From contig JADKFS010000001.1 of assembly GCA_016717335.1 (NCBI GenBank), positions 992,001 through 1,056,000 of the forward strand: DNA of 64,000 nt, read 5' to 3'. Made by a program: the position numbers and the translations under genes. Origin of the DNA: Candidatus Ribeiella danica (GTDB lineage: Bacteria > Chloroflexota > Chloroflexia > Chloroflexales > Roseiflexaceae). Under the pieces are notes generated by a model. That model was not told where the DNA came from. It was given only the letters and a program-made list of their open reading frames with translations, and searched no databases. Every line of letters starts with the position of its first letter. Positions within the stretch are counted from its first letter, which is position 1. This document shows positions 55,937 to 64,000 of this stretch, one piece after another.

Positions 55937-57649
55937 TCACTGCGGCTGGCGAAGATCCTTAATATTGAGCTGGAGCGTGCGGCTGCCGTTCCACTCGTTG
56001 GCCTCGAGCGTGTAAGCGATATCGATGAAGCGGGGGCGCTGGAAATGCTCGGCAAGCTTACCCAGGCGAAAGGCGATCGCCTCGTAGGACGGGCCGCCAT
56101 CCCCATCGTCGAGTCGCAGCTTGAGATGCTGTCCATCGACCCCGCGCGGCCAGGCCCCAGAGACGCGAACGCGGCGGCTGGTCAGCACGGGCTGGGGGTT
56201 GGCCTGGCCAAACGGCTCCAGCACGGCGATCTGCTCCAGCAGCTCCCAGCTCAGCGCGCCAAGCGGCAGCTCGGCGTCGATGTCGAGCGCGGGCATCAGC
56301 TGATCGTCGGGCAGATTCGACTCGGCGTAGGCCAGCAGCCGCCGCTCGAGCTCGGGCAGGCGATCGTTGGCGATCGTGAAGCCGGCCGCGGCCGAGTGCC
56401 CGCCGTAGCGCACGAACAGATCCTCGCAGGCGACCAGCGCGTCGATGATGTTGAAGCCGGGCACCGAGCGGGCCGAGCCGCGCGAGGTCTCGGCGCCGCG
56501 CTCGAGCATGAGCACCGGCCGGCCAAGCTCCTCGACCAGCTTGGCGGCGACCAGGCCGACTAGGCCGGCCGGGTAGCCCTCGCCGTCGAGCACGATGATC
56601 CGGTTACCCTGCTTGCCGAGCTGCTCGATATGCTCGCGAGCGGCGATCTGAGTCTCCTTGGTCAGCTCCTGGCGCTGCCGGTTGGCCTGGTTGAGCTCGG
56701 CCGCGAGCTGCTGCGCGGCGCCGAAGTCGTCGGCGAGCAGCAGCTTGTAGGCCATAATCGCGTCGTCGAGGCGGCCGGCGGCGTTGAGGCGCGGCCCGAG
56801 CATGAAGCTGATGTCGCCGGAGGTGACCTTGCCCTGGATCAGCCCGGCCGCGACGATCAGCGCCTTGAGGCCCGGCCGCTGGGTGCTGTTAATCGACTCC
56901 AGGCCGGCCTTGACCAGCACGCGGTTCTCGCCGTTCAGCGGCCCCATGTCCGTCACCGTGCCGAGCGCGACGACATCGAGCAGATCGCGCCCGCGCAGCG
57001 GCATCTTGAGGCCCAGCCGCGCCAGCGCCTGCACGAGCTTGTAGGCGATCCCGACGCCGACGAGCTGCTTGTAGGGGTACTCGCAGCCGGGCTGCTTGGG
57101 GTTGACGATCGCGTAGGCCTCAGGCAGCGCGGCCGGCGGCGTGTGGTGGTCGGTGACGATCACGTCGATGCCGCTGGCCTGCGCGTGGGCGACCTCGCGC
57201 GTGTTGCTGATGCCGCAGTCGACCGTGACGAGCAGGCGCACCCCCTCGGCGGCAAGCTGGTCGACCGCCTCATCGTTGAGGCCATAGCCCTCGCGCAGCC
57301 GGTGCGGGATGTACGGCCGGATATCGCCGCCCATAGACCCAATCGCCTGCATCAGCAGCGTGACCGCCGTGACCCCGTCGGTGTCGAAGTCGCCGTAGAC
57401 GGCGATCGGCTCGCCCTCGGCGATCGCGGCGGCGATGCGGCGGGCGGCGGCGTCCATCCCCTTCATCAGGAACGGATCGTGCAGGCCGCTCTTGTAGTCG
57501 GGCGAGAGAAAGGTCGCAATGCTGCGCTGGTCGCGCAAATCGCGCTGGTAGAGCAGTGTCGCGACGACGGGGGAGCGATCGCGCAGCGACGCGATGAACT
57601 CGGCGGGGGCCGGGCCGCGCAGGACCCAGCGCTTTTTACGAGCGGACAT
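55937..57649 (-). CDS. recJ: Single-stranded-DNA exonuclease RecJ
   Basis: A 570-residue exonuclease of the DHH family that degrades 5'-ended single strands in repair and recombination. I start it at ATG 57649; the open frame continues to 57757, but only into heptamer-repeat DNA. Motifs: VYGDFDTDGVTAVTLLMQAI (about 84-103), VTVDCGISNT and DVIVTDHHTPPAALPEAYAI (DHH at 167-169), DISFMLGPRLNAAGRLDDAI, and the DHHA1 region VRYGGHSAAAGFTI. Length matches RecJ. The C-terminal OB-like part is present. A hairpin follows the stop. Confidence 0.92.
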   Translation of the reverse strand: MSARKKRWVLRGPAPAEFIASLRDRSPVVATLLYQRDLRDQRSIATFLSPDYKSGLHDPFLMKGMDAAARRIAAAIAEGEPIAVYGDFDTDGVTAVTLLMQAIGSMGGDIRPYIPHRLREGYGLNDEAVDQLAAEGVRLLVTVDCGISNTREVAHAQASGIDVIVTDHHTPPAALPEAYAIVNPKQPGCEYPYKQLVGVGIAYKLVQALARLGLKMPLRGRDLLDVVALGTVTDMGPLNGENRVLVKAGLESINSTQRPGLKALIVAAGLIQGKVTSGDISFMLGPRLNAAGRLDDAIMAYKLLLADDFGAAQQLAAELNQANRQRQELTKETQIAAREHIEQLGKQGNRIIVLDGEGYPAGLVGLVAAKLVEELGRPVLMLERGAETSRGSARSVPGFNIIDALVACEDLFVRYGGHSAAAGFTIANDRLPELERRLLAYAESNLPDDQLMPALDIDAELPLGALSWELLEQIAVLEPFGQANPQPVLTSRRVRVSGAWPRGVDGQHLKLRLDDGDGGPSYEAIAFRLGKLAEHFQRPRFIDIAYTLEANEWNGSRTLQLNIKDLRQPQ

Positions 57650-57664
57650 GCAGACCCTTCTACG

Positions 57665-57704
57665 TTGTAGATTGCAGATTGTAGATTGCAGATTGCGGAT
57701 TGCG
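57665..57704. repeat. Single-arm TGTAGAT/TGCAGAT heptamer run
   Basis: Five to six 7-bp units, alternating TGTAGAT and TGCAGAT, just 16 nt upstream of the recJ start. The same unit family in reverse complement forms an ileS insertion (31475-31505). No inverted partner nearby. Confidence 0.8.
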
Positions 57705-57915
57705 CGCGGCCGTGGACCAGATGGGTGGAGTATAGCATTTGGGTCGGCCAGGCGCAAACCAAGCGCTCTGCCAATGAGTCTCGCCTAGCGCGGGCCGGTT
57801 GTCAACCGGCCGAAGGTCCTTGGAGGGTACTATTAATTGTCGTAGCTACGCTCCTTCCTGTTCGGTGGCGATTTTCCTTCATGGCGTGTTGATGCGCCGG
57901 ATCACCCCACCCCCT

Positions 57916-58031
57916 GCCCCCGCCCCTGCCAGGGGCGGGGGTGAACATTGGCAGGTGCCGGGGTTTCGGCAAAGCCGAAACCCCGGCACCTGCCAAGAAT
58001 CCCCCTCTCCCGTGGCGACGGGAGAGGGGGG
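57916..58031. repeat. Three consecutive GC hairpins in the recJ-dehydrogenase gap
   Basis: The 400-nt gap (57650-58050) has no gene. Three stems lie in a row: 57916-57942 (CCCCGCCCCTGCCAGGGGCG core), 57948-57996 (a perfect 23-bp stem, loop AAA) and 58000-58031 (CCCCTCTCCCG-type), the last resembling the modules at 8842 and 14528. All lie just behind the dehydrogenase stop at 58051. Confidence 0.8.
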
Positions 58032-58050
58032 CGGGGGTGAGGGCCGCGAG

Positions 58051-59376
58051 CTACAGCAGGACGATCTTCTCGCGGCCGGCGCCCACGCCCCTGGTGGCGT
58101 TGCGGGTGTCGACGACGGTGTCGGACAGGGCCACGATCCGCTCGTAGTCGAAGGCGCTGTGGTCGGTGATGATCACGACACAGTCGGCGCGCTGCAGCAG
58201 CTCGTCCGAGAGCGGCGCGGTGTGGTAGACGTGACCGTGGTGGTCCTCGAAGCGCGCGACGTGCGGATCGACCGTGCTCACCTCGGCGCCGTCGGCCTGC
58301 AGCAGCTCCATCACCTTGAACACCGGCGACTCGCGGTAGTCGTCCACGTCGGGCTTGTAGGCCACGCCCAGCAGCACGACGCGCGCGCCGTTCATGGCCT
58401 TGCGGCGGCGGTTGAGCGCGCGCGTGACCAGGTCGTGGACGTGGCGCGGCATCTGGGTGTTGACCTCGCCGGCCAGCTCGATGAAGCGGGTGGTCAGATC
58501 AAACTCGCGCGCCTTCCAGGTCAGGTAGAACGGGTCGACCGGGATGCAGTGGCCGCCCAGGCCAGGCCCGGGGGTGAAGCGCATGAAGCCGAACGGCTTG
58601 GTCGCAGCGGCGTCGATCACCTCCCAGACGTTCAGGCCCATGCGGTCGCACAGCAGCGCCAGCTCGTTGACCAGCGCGATGTTGACCGAGCGAAAGATGT
58701 TCTCGAACAGCTTGGTCAGCTCGGCCGCGCGCGGCGACGAGACCGGCACGACCTTGCTGGTGATGTTGGCGTAGAACGCGACCGCCAGCTCGGTGCAGCC
58801 CGCAGTCACGCCGCCGACGACCTTGGGCGTGTTCTCGACGGTGTAGCCCTTGCTGTTGGTCTGGCCGGGATCGATCCGCTCGGGCGAGAAGGCCAGGAAC
58901 ACATCCTCGCCGACCTTCAGCCCGGTCGACTCCAGCCGCGTCTGCACGACCTCCTCGGTGGTGCCGGGGTAGGTGGTGCTCTCGAGGATCACCAGCTGGC
59001 CGCTACGCAGCGTGCGCGCGATATCCTCGGCGGCGCGCTCGATGTAGGAGATATCGGGGTCGCGCGTGGTGTTGAGCGGCGTCGGGACGCAGATAATCAC
59101 GACGTCGCACGCGCGCAGCCGCCGGAAGTCGGTGGTCGCCTCCAGCAGGCCGCGCTCGCGCAGCTCGGCGACATCGGCCGAGGTCACGTCGCCGATGTAG
59201 CTCACACCCGCGTTGAGCCGGGCAGCCCGCTCGGCGCTCACGTCGAAGCCAGACACGCCAAAGCCGACTCGCCCGGCGCGCACGGCCAGCGGCAGCCCGA
59301 CATAGCCAAGGCCGATCACGCCGATCCGCGCGGCCTTTGTCTCGATCTTATGGAGCAGCTCGGTCTGAATTGACAT
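58051..59376 (-). CDS. UDP-N-acetyl-sugar 6-dehydrogenase (WecC/WbpA family)
   Basis: A 441-residue NAD-dependent enzyme that oxidises UDP-GlcNAc, UDP-ManNAc or a related sugar at C6 to a uronic acid, used in surface polysaccharides. The NAD-binding motif is GVIGLGYVGLPLAV (residues 19-32). The middle domain has SPERIDPGQTN and NPK-type EVNTQMPRHV, and the catalytic Cys lies in GPGLGGHCIPVDPFYLTWKA. The C-terminal domain has VLLGVAYKPDVDDYRESP. The form (GLGGHCIPVDP) favours the WbpA/WecC branch over UDP-glucose dehydrogenase. It starts the second glycan block. Confidence 0.9.
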   Translation of the reverse strand: MSIQTELLHKIETKAARIGVIGLGYVGLPLAVRAGRVGFGVSGFDVSAERAARLNAGVSYIGDVTSADVAELRERGLLEATTDFRRLRACDVVIICVPTPLNTTRDPDISYIERAAEDIARTLRSGQLVILESTTYPGTTEEVVQTRLESTGLKVGEDVFLAFSPERIDPGQTNSKGYTVENTPKVVGGVTAGCTELAVAFYANITSKVVPVSSPRAAELTKLFENIFRSVNIALVNELALLCDRMGLNVWEVIDAAATKPFGFMRFTPGPGLGGHCIPVDPFYLTWKAREFDLTTRFIELAGEVNTQMPRHVHDLVTRALNRRRKAMNGARVVLLGVAYKPDVDDYRESPVFKVMELLQADGAEVSTVDPHVARFEDHHGHVYHTAPLSDELLQRADCVVIITDHSAFDYERIVALSDTVVDTRNATRGVGAGREKIVLL

Positions 59377-59494
59377 ACGGTTTCCTTTTCAACCAGCAAG
59401 GTACGTTGTTCTTTTTCCGTGCTCGATCTTTCGCCCTTCAAGTGAAACACCGAGCATGAACCCTGAAGCGAGCTCGCTTGGCGCCCCTCGGTAT

Positions 59495-60301
59495 CTACGG
59501 CGCCACCGCCAGGAACATGCCCGAGTCTTTGGCGATGCGGATCGAGCCGTCGGCTCGAATGATCTGCTCAACCTGACGTAGCAGCTCGGCGCGCTCCTGC
59601 TCGGCGACATGCTTGGAGGCGTTCATCGACATGATGAACGCGACCAGCGGCTCGGCCTCGGTGACGACCAGGCCATCGTCGTAGCGCCGCAGCTCGACAT
59701 GCTCGAACCAGGCCGCGATCTGCGCGGCGCCGTTCTCCAGCCTGAAGCTATCGGTCGACGGGCCGCCCCAGGCGACCAGCGCCGGATCGAAGCGGACCGC
59801 CAGCTCGAACAGCTCGCGCAGGTGCGAAGCGCCGACGGTGGTCGCGTAGAGGCGGCCGCCCGGCCGCAGCACCCGCCGGATCTCGGCCAGCGCCCCGGGT
59901 CGGTCGGGCACGTGGTAGAGCATGTGGTTGGCGATCACACCGTCGAAGCCGGCATCCTCGAACGGGATCGCCTGCGCGTCGACGACCTCGAACGCGAACG
60001 GCCGCTCGCTCTGCGCGAGGTTGCGCCGGGCCTCGTCCAGCATGCCCGGCGAGAAGTCGGTCAGCGTGATCTGCCAGCCCGCCGGAATGCGCGCGAGGTT
60101 CTCGGACCACAGCCGGCCGGGCCCGCAGCCCAGCTCGAGCACGCGCGCGTCGGCCGGCAGCGCGAGCTGGTCGAAGACCCAGGGCATCCAGCCGTAGCGG
60201 TTGGTGCTGAAGCGGACGTGCAGCTGGATGCGATCGTTCAGATTCGCGGCGCTGCGGTACTGCTTGTCGCGCAGGTAGGCCTGGTCGGCGATCTTCGACA
60301 C
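59495..60301 (-). CDS. Class I SAM-dependent methyltransferase (Methyltransf_11)
   Basis: A 268-residue enzyme. RVLELGCGPGRLWSENLARI (about 44-63) binds SAM, TLTDFSPGMLDEARR gives the acidic residue, and FDGVIANHMLYHVPDRPGAL is the motif typical of Methyltransf_11. The substrate is unknown. A 118-nt gap separates its stop from the dehydrogenase gene behind it. Upstream lies a compound repeat array (60311-60538) that ends at its start codon; the ATG has no Shine-Dalgarno sequence that I can find because repeat sequence begins about 10 nt away. Confidence 0.85.
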   Translation of the reverse strand: MSKIADQAYLRDKQYRSAANLNDRIQLHVRFSTNRYGWMPWVFDQLALPADARVLELGCGPGRLWSENLARIPAGWQITLTDFSPGMLDEARRNLAQSERPFAFEVVDAQAIPFEDAGFDGVIANHMLYHVPDRPGALAEIRRVLRPGGRLYATTVGASHLRELFELAVRFDPALVAWGGPSTDSFRLENGAAQIAAWFEHVELRRYDDGLVVTEAEPLVAFIMSMNASKHVAEQERAELLRQVEQIIRADGSIRIAKDSGMFLAVAP

Positions 60302-60310
60302 GGCTCCTCC

Positions 60311-60516
<206 letters not shown>

Positions 60517-60538
<22 letters not shown>

Positions 60539-61830
60539 TCGGCGCGCAGCGCCCGCTCGTAGGCCTGCTCGAATCGCGCGGCGGTCTGGTCCCAGGTCAG
60601 CTGCTCAAGGACGCGCCGGCGTGCAGCGGACCCAAGGCGCTTGCCCAGCGCCCGGTCGCCGAGCAGGCGCGCGATCGCCTCGGCCAGGGCCGCGGGGTCG
60701 CGCTCGGGCACCAGCAGCCCGTGCTCACCGTCGGCGATCACGTCCGGGATGCCGGCCACGCGCGAGGCAACGATCGGCCGGGCGGCCGCCATGCCCTCCA
60801 GCAGCGCGTTCGGCAGGCCGTCGATGTTGCCCTTCTGGTCGCGGATCGACGGCACGACGTAGACGTCGGCGGCCCCGACGTAGCGGGCGGCGCGCTCGCG
60901 CTCCAGCTGGCCGGGGAAGCGCACGCTGGCCGCGATGCCCAGCTCGTGGGCGCGCCGCTCCAGCTCCTCGCGCAGGTCGCCGTAGCCGCCGATCGCCAGC
61001 ACGGCGGCCGGGTGGCGCGCCAGGATCGCGGGCAGCGCCTCCAACAGGTAGGTCAGGCCCTTCTTGTAGACCAGCCGGCTGACCGTCACGATCAGCGGGG
61101 TGTCCTGGCCGATCCCCAGCTCGGCGCGCACCAGGCCGGCGGCGCGCGGGTCGGGCTGGAACGCCTGCGGGTCGACGCCGTAGGGGATGACCTCGACGTC
61201 GGCGGCACGCGCGCCCAGGCGCAGCGCGCGCTCCTTCAGATCGCCACTGCAGGCCGTGACGGCGGCGGCGGCCCGGAAGGTCGCCGCGGCGGCGAGCGAG
61301 AGCGGGGCGGCCCGCTCGGACAGGTAGACATCCGAGCCGTGCAGGCTGACGACCAGCGGCAGGCCGCGCATCCTGGCGACCAGCGCGGCGGGCGTGCCGT
61401 TCGGCAGCACCCAGTGGGCGTGGATCAGGTCGAACGCTGAACGATGAGCGATGAACGCCGAACGCCAGTCGCCAGACTCTGATTCATCGTTCAGCATTCT
61501 TCGTTGAGCGTTTGTCACGCGCAGCAGCGCAAGCGTGCCCGCGGCCAGGGCCAGCGGCGCGGCGGCGAGCACGGCGCCCTTCAGGCCGACGTCGGCCTGG
61601 AGCGACTCGGCGTAGCCCCAGACGTTGAGCGCGCGCACGGGGCTGTAGCGAAAGAAGTGCAGGTGCACGCCGCGCTCGACCGGGGCGCGCCGCACGTCGC
61701 GGTGGAATGGCGCGACGACGTGGACCGTGTGGCCGCGCCGGACCAGGCCGGCGGCGATCTCCTCGATGAATGGCGCGGTCGTCTCGCCTGGGTACTTTGG
61801 GTACGAGGAGGTGAGCATGCAGATATTCAT
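60517..61830 (-). CDS. Family 4 glycosyltransferase with a repeat insertion
   Basis: A 437-residue GT-B enzyme. The N-terminal half begins MNICMLTSSYPKYPGETTAP and contains VVSLHGSDVYLSERAAPLS. The C-terminal half has PLIVTVSRLVYKKGLTYLLE, AVLAIGGYGDLREELERRAH and GLPNALLEGMAAARPIVASR, with the E-x7-E motif in LLEGMAAAR. It likely extends a surface glycan. Residues about 107-132, between the two halves of the N-terminal domain, are encoded by a heptamer palindrome (61432-61510) and have no counterpart in GT4 proteins. The last residues (GDKLTG) and stop come from repeat DNA too. Confidence 0.86.
61432..61510. repeat. Heptamer palindrome inserted in frame in a GT4 gene
   Basis: The left arm GAACGCTGAACGATGAGCGA (61432 on, to 61465) is the inverse of the right arm GATTCATCGTTCAGCATTCT (61481-61510), centre 15 nt. 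The unit family is the same as at 30154 and 41399. The length is compatible with the open frame, so the frame is kept. Confidence 0.9.
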
Positions 61831-61835
61831 CGTCT

Positions 61836-64000
61836 TCAGGGTCGTATCTCCGCGACTTTGCCATAGCTCTCGGGGAAGCGGTAGACCTCGGTCGCGATCA
61901 CCCCGCGCCCCTCGACCTCGTAGGCGGCGGCGTAGACCTTCTCGAAGCGAAAGTCCGGCCGCTGATCGGCGAGCACCCGGTCGAGCATCTTGCGCACCGC
62001 CTCGCTGGGCCGCTGCGCGCTGTCGAGCACGAGGTAGCGCACGTTGTAGTAGCGCGCCAGCCGCAGGAACAGCTCGGGGTCAGTCGTGTTCGGAACCATC
62101 ACGGCCGGCCGCTCGCTCTGCCAGTTGAACTGCCAGGGCAGGCGCGTCATCACGACATCGCCCGGCGCGCTGTTCTGGCGCAGCCAGGTGTACGCGTCGA
62201 GATCGGCGGCGAGGATCTTGGGCTCGACTCGCACCTTGTTGGCAATATCGGGCCACGACGGCGTCACCACCAGCGCCAGCGCGATGATCACCAGCGCCAG
62301 CCCGACCGGCGTCCAGCGGCCGTCGCCGATCGCCGCCACCCGGTCGTAGCCGCGCCAGAGCGCGTAGGCGGCCAGCAGCGCCATCCAGGGCATCAGCATC
62401 ACAAAGTAGCGCTCTTCGCTGGCGTGCCAGTAGGTGATCAGGAACAGCGCGTACGGGCCGAAGGCGCACAGCAGCAGGGCGAGCAGGCGCCGCCGCGTCC
62501 GCAGCGCGCCAAGCGTGCCGAGCAGCGCCAGCCAGGCGCCCATTGCGAACAGCAGCCGCGTGTCGCCGGTGTCGCCGTCGCTCTTGAAGCCGCTGAGGGT
62601 GTCGCTCAGATCGAGCGGCAGGTTCGACCAGGGCGGCACCAGGTAGTCGCGGGCCCACTTGACCTGGCTCGCCATCTTCGCCAGGGTGCGATCGAAGCCG
62701 TAGCGCAGGACCCAGCTGCGGTTGGGCAGATCGTCCTTGGCGGGCTCGGCCTTGAGCGAGTAGACACTGTAGATCTCATCCCAGCTGGTATACTCGATCA
62801 CCCAGGCGTCACGGCTCTCGGTCGAGTAGAACGGCGCTTTGAAGAGCTCCAGGTTGCGGATCATGTAGGGCGAGAGGATCGCCAGGGCGATCGCGCCCCA
62901 GAGAGCGACCGGCAGGATCTTGACTGTTAGGTTTTGGATTTTGGAGGAGCTCTTCCTAATTCGAGAATCCAGCATCCAAAATCGGATCAGCCAGAGGCCC
63001 ATGCCGAAGGCGATCAGCGCGCCGCTGCCGGGCTTCTGGAGCAGCATCAGGCCGGTCAGCACTGCCGAGCCGACCAACGACCAACGACCAACGACCATCG
63101 GCCAACGTTGTGCCGGGTCGTTGGTCCTTCGTCCTTCGTCCTTGGTCACGTAGCGATAGAGCAGGTAGATCGCGCCGAACGAGAACACCACGAACGCCAG
63201 ATCGCTGGTCACATAGATCACCAGCCGGAAGAACAGGTAGCTGGTGAGGATGACGATCGCGGCGGTGAGACCGACGCGGCGATCCCACAGGCGCGCGCCG
63301 GCCTGGTAGATCAGGAGCGCGAGCGCGGCCGTGAACAGCAGGTTCGGGATCTTGGCGGCCCAGGCGGTTGGGCCAAACAGCGCGAAGAACGGCGCGATCC
63401 AGACCGGCTGGAGCAGCGGCCAGGTCTCCTGCGGCCGGGTGACGCCATCGTAGAGCCGGTAGAACTGGGTCACGTAGTCGACCACCCAGCCGCGGCCGGC
63501 GACCAGGTTGCGGGCGACCACAGCGTTGTCGGCATAGTCGGCGTGCCCGACGTAGGGCAGGGCGGCGATCACGGTGGCCTCATAGCCGAGCCAGATCGCC
63601 ACGGACAGCGCCAGCAGCACCGGCGCGGCGCGGCGCGAGCGCAGCAGCGACACGAGCGCGTTGGAGAGCCGTGGCAGCCCCTCGCGCCCGCGCACGACGA
63701 TCAGCAGCAGCAGCCCCATGCCGAGCAGGCCGTACAGCAGCGAGTCGGGGAAGTTGTCGCTGAACACCCGCATGCCCGGAAGCTTGAAGGCGACGCTGGC
63801 ATGGGCGACCAGGAAAGCCAGCCAGGCAGCCACCAGCGCGACAAGGCCGTAGCTCATCGCGGAGCCGCGCGCGAAGCGCTGCAGCCCTTTGGCCAGCAGC
63901 CCGAGCAGCGCGGCGCGGCGCGCGTAGATCAGCAGAAGCACCAGCGCGCCCGAGAGCCAGGGCAGCAGCGCCACCGCCCAGGCGCGCGCCAGCGCCAGCC
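61836..64000 (-). CDS. Polytopic GT-C-like membrane protein (5' end outside window)
   Basis: At least 721 codons, open to the right edge; the first in-window candidate start is GTG 63974, but the frame is open beyond it, so the true start is probably upstream. About 12 hydrophobic segments, with YVGHADYADNAVVARNLVAG (a D-x-x-x-N-A-x-V-A-R-N-L motif typical of GT-C glycosyltransferases such as the glycosyltransferase 39/ArnT relatives) in the first large loop, and a soluble C-terminal domain. Two repeat elements are inserted in frame (63071-63147 and 62927-62985), both in cytoplasmic or loop regions between hydrophobic segments. Role in glycan transfer inferred from context. Confidence 0.72.
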   Translation of the reverse strand, partial: LALARAWAVALLPWLSGALVLLLIYARRAALLGLLAKGLQRFARGSAMSYGLVALVAAWLAFLVAHASVAFKLPGMRVFSDNFPDSLLYGLLGMGLLLLIVVRGREGLPRLSNALVSLLRSRRAAPVLLALSVAIWLGYEATVIAALPYVGHADYADNAVVARNLVAGRGWVVDYVTQFYRLYDGVTRPQETWPLLQPVWIAPFFALFGPTAWAAKIPNLLFTAALALLIYQAGARLWDRRVGLTAAIVILTSYLFFRLVIYVTSDLAFVVFSFGAIYLLYRYVTKDEGRRTNDPAQRWPMVVGRWSLVGSAVLTGLMLLQKPGSGALIAFGMGLWLIRFWMLDSRIRKSSSKIQNLTVKILPVALWGAIALAILSPYMIRNLELFKAPFYSTESRDAWVIEYTSWDEIYSVYSLKAEPAKDDLPNRSWVLRYGFDRTLAKMASQVKWARDYLVPPWSNLPLDLSDTLSGFKSDGDTGDTRLLFAMGAWLALLGTLGALRTRRRLLALLLCAFGPYALFLITYWHASEERYFVMLMPWMALLAAYALWRGYDRVAAIGDGRWTPVGLALVIIALALVVTPSWPDIANKVRVEPKILAADLDAYTWLRQNSAPGDVVMTRLPWQFNWQSERPAVMVPNTTDPELFLRLARYYNVRYLVLDSAQRPSEAVRKMLDRVLADQRPDFRFEKVYAAAYEVEGRGVIATEVYRFPESYGKVAEIRP
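62927..62985. repeat. TTTTGGA-type heptamer palindrome inserted in frame
   Basis: The left arm TTAGGTTTTGGATTTTGGAG (62927-62946) is the inverse of CAGCATCCAAAATCGG (about 62970-62985), with partial pairing elsewhere. It encodes SKIQNLT-type residues inside the membrane protein. Confidence 0.7.
63071..63147. repeat. CGACCAA-type heptamer palindrome inserted in frame
   Basis: The left arm CGACCAACGACCAACGACCA (63071 on, to 63107) is the inverse of CGTTGGTCCTTCGTCCTTCG (63119-63147), centre 11 nt. It encodes the polar TKDEGRRTNDPAQRW-type segment between two hydrophobic segments. Confidence 0.88.

Noticed and set aside
57799..59373. 524-codon plus-strand frame over the dehydrogenase
   Set aside because: Shadow of the WecC/WbpA gene, starting in hairpin repeats.

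Overview
The window is high-GC chromosomal DNA from a bacterium that is most likely a member of the Chloroflexota (class Chloroflexia, Roseiflexus/Kouleothrix-like). This is an inference from several things together: a T-box-controlled ileS encoding an unusual IleRS, Uma2-type gene debris, a menaquinone methyltransferase, a LuxR-kelch fusion, a Tad pilus locus with a TadZ/CpaE-type ATPase, and many short-period intergenic repeats. No rRNA, tRNA, CRISPR array, phage gene or transposase was seen.

Layout. 0-5 kb: minus-strand housekeeping genes (DUF2283 fragment, DUF4230 membrane protein, ubiE/menG, coaX, asparaginase, a methyltransferase). 5-8 kb: lgt, then a LuxR-HTH/TM/kelch protein. 8-11 kb: a methyltransferase, a lipoprotein and a four-repeat secreted protein. 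11-28 kb: a surface-polysaccharide region on the minus strand with two AP-superfamily phosphohydrolases, a Wzx-type flippase, GT2 and GT4 glycosyltransferases (one GT2 gene frameshifted), GT-C-like membrane enzymes and methyltransferases, many of them joined by 4-nt ATGA overlaps. 28-30 kb: a tyrosine phosphatase, a GC-rich repeat cluster and a RAM-domain protein. 30-34 kb: a T-box leader and ileS. 34-37 kb: a DMT transporter, a second GC-rich repeat cluster and a large protein of unknown function. 37-48 kb: a Tad pilus locus in two blocks (TadG-like pair and two TadE proteins; vWA, TadC, TadB, TadA, TadZ, CpaB) separated by an opposing HIT gene. 48-55 kb: a helical hypothetical protein, a response regulator, a LysM protein, glycolate oxidase subunits D and E with Uma2 debris between them, and a phytol/dolichol kinase-like protein. 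54-58 kb: a histidine kinase and recJ. 58-64 kb: a second glycan block (UDP-sugar dehydrogenase, methyltransferase, GT4, partial GT-C).

The most unusual feature is a genome-wide type of element built from 7- or 8-bp units, often arranged as two inverted arms around a short loop. These elements fill spacers, supply stop codons and C-termini, sit twice inside the ileS T-box leader, and are inserted in frame in at least four protein genes (ileS, a GT4 gene and two membrane-protein genes). They recall the STRR heptamers of heterocystous cyanobacteria and the in-frame Rickettsia palindromic elements, but the unit sequences here are of several different families. Other repeats include a 103-nt element in two copies (6242 and 34052), a terminal-inverted-repeat element near 8.8 and 14.5 kb, and a GC-rich 200-300-bp element at 29 and 35 kb.

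Product names rest on reading translated sequences and remembered family motifs. No database search was run, and base counts were made by eye.
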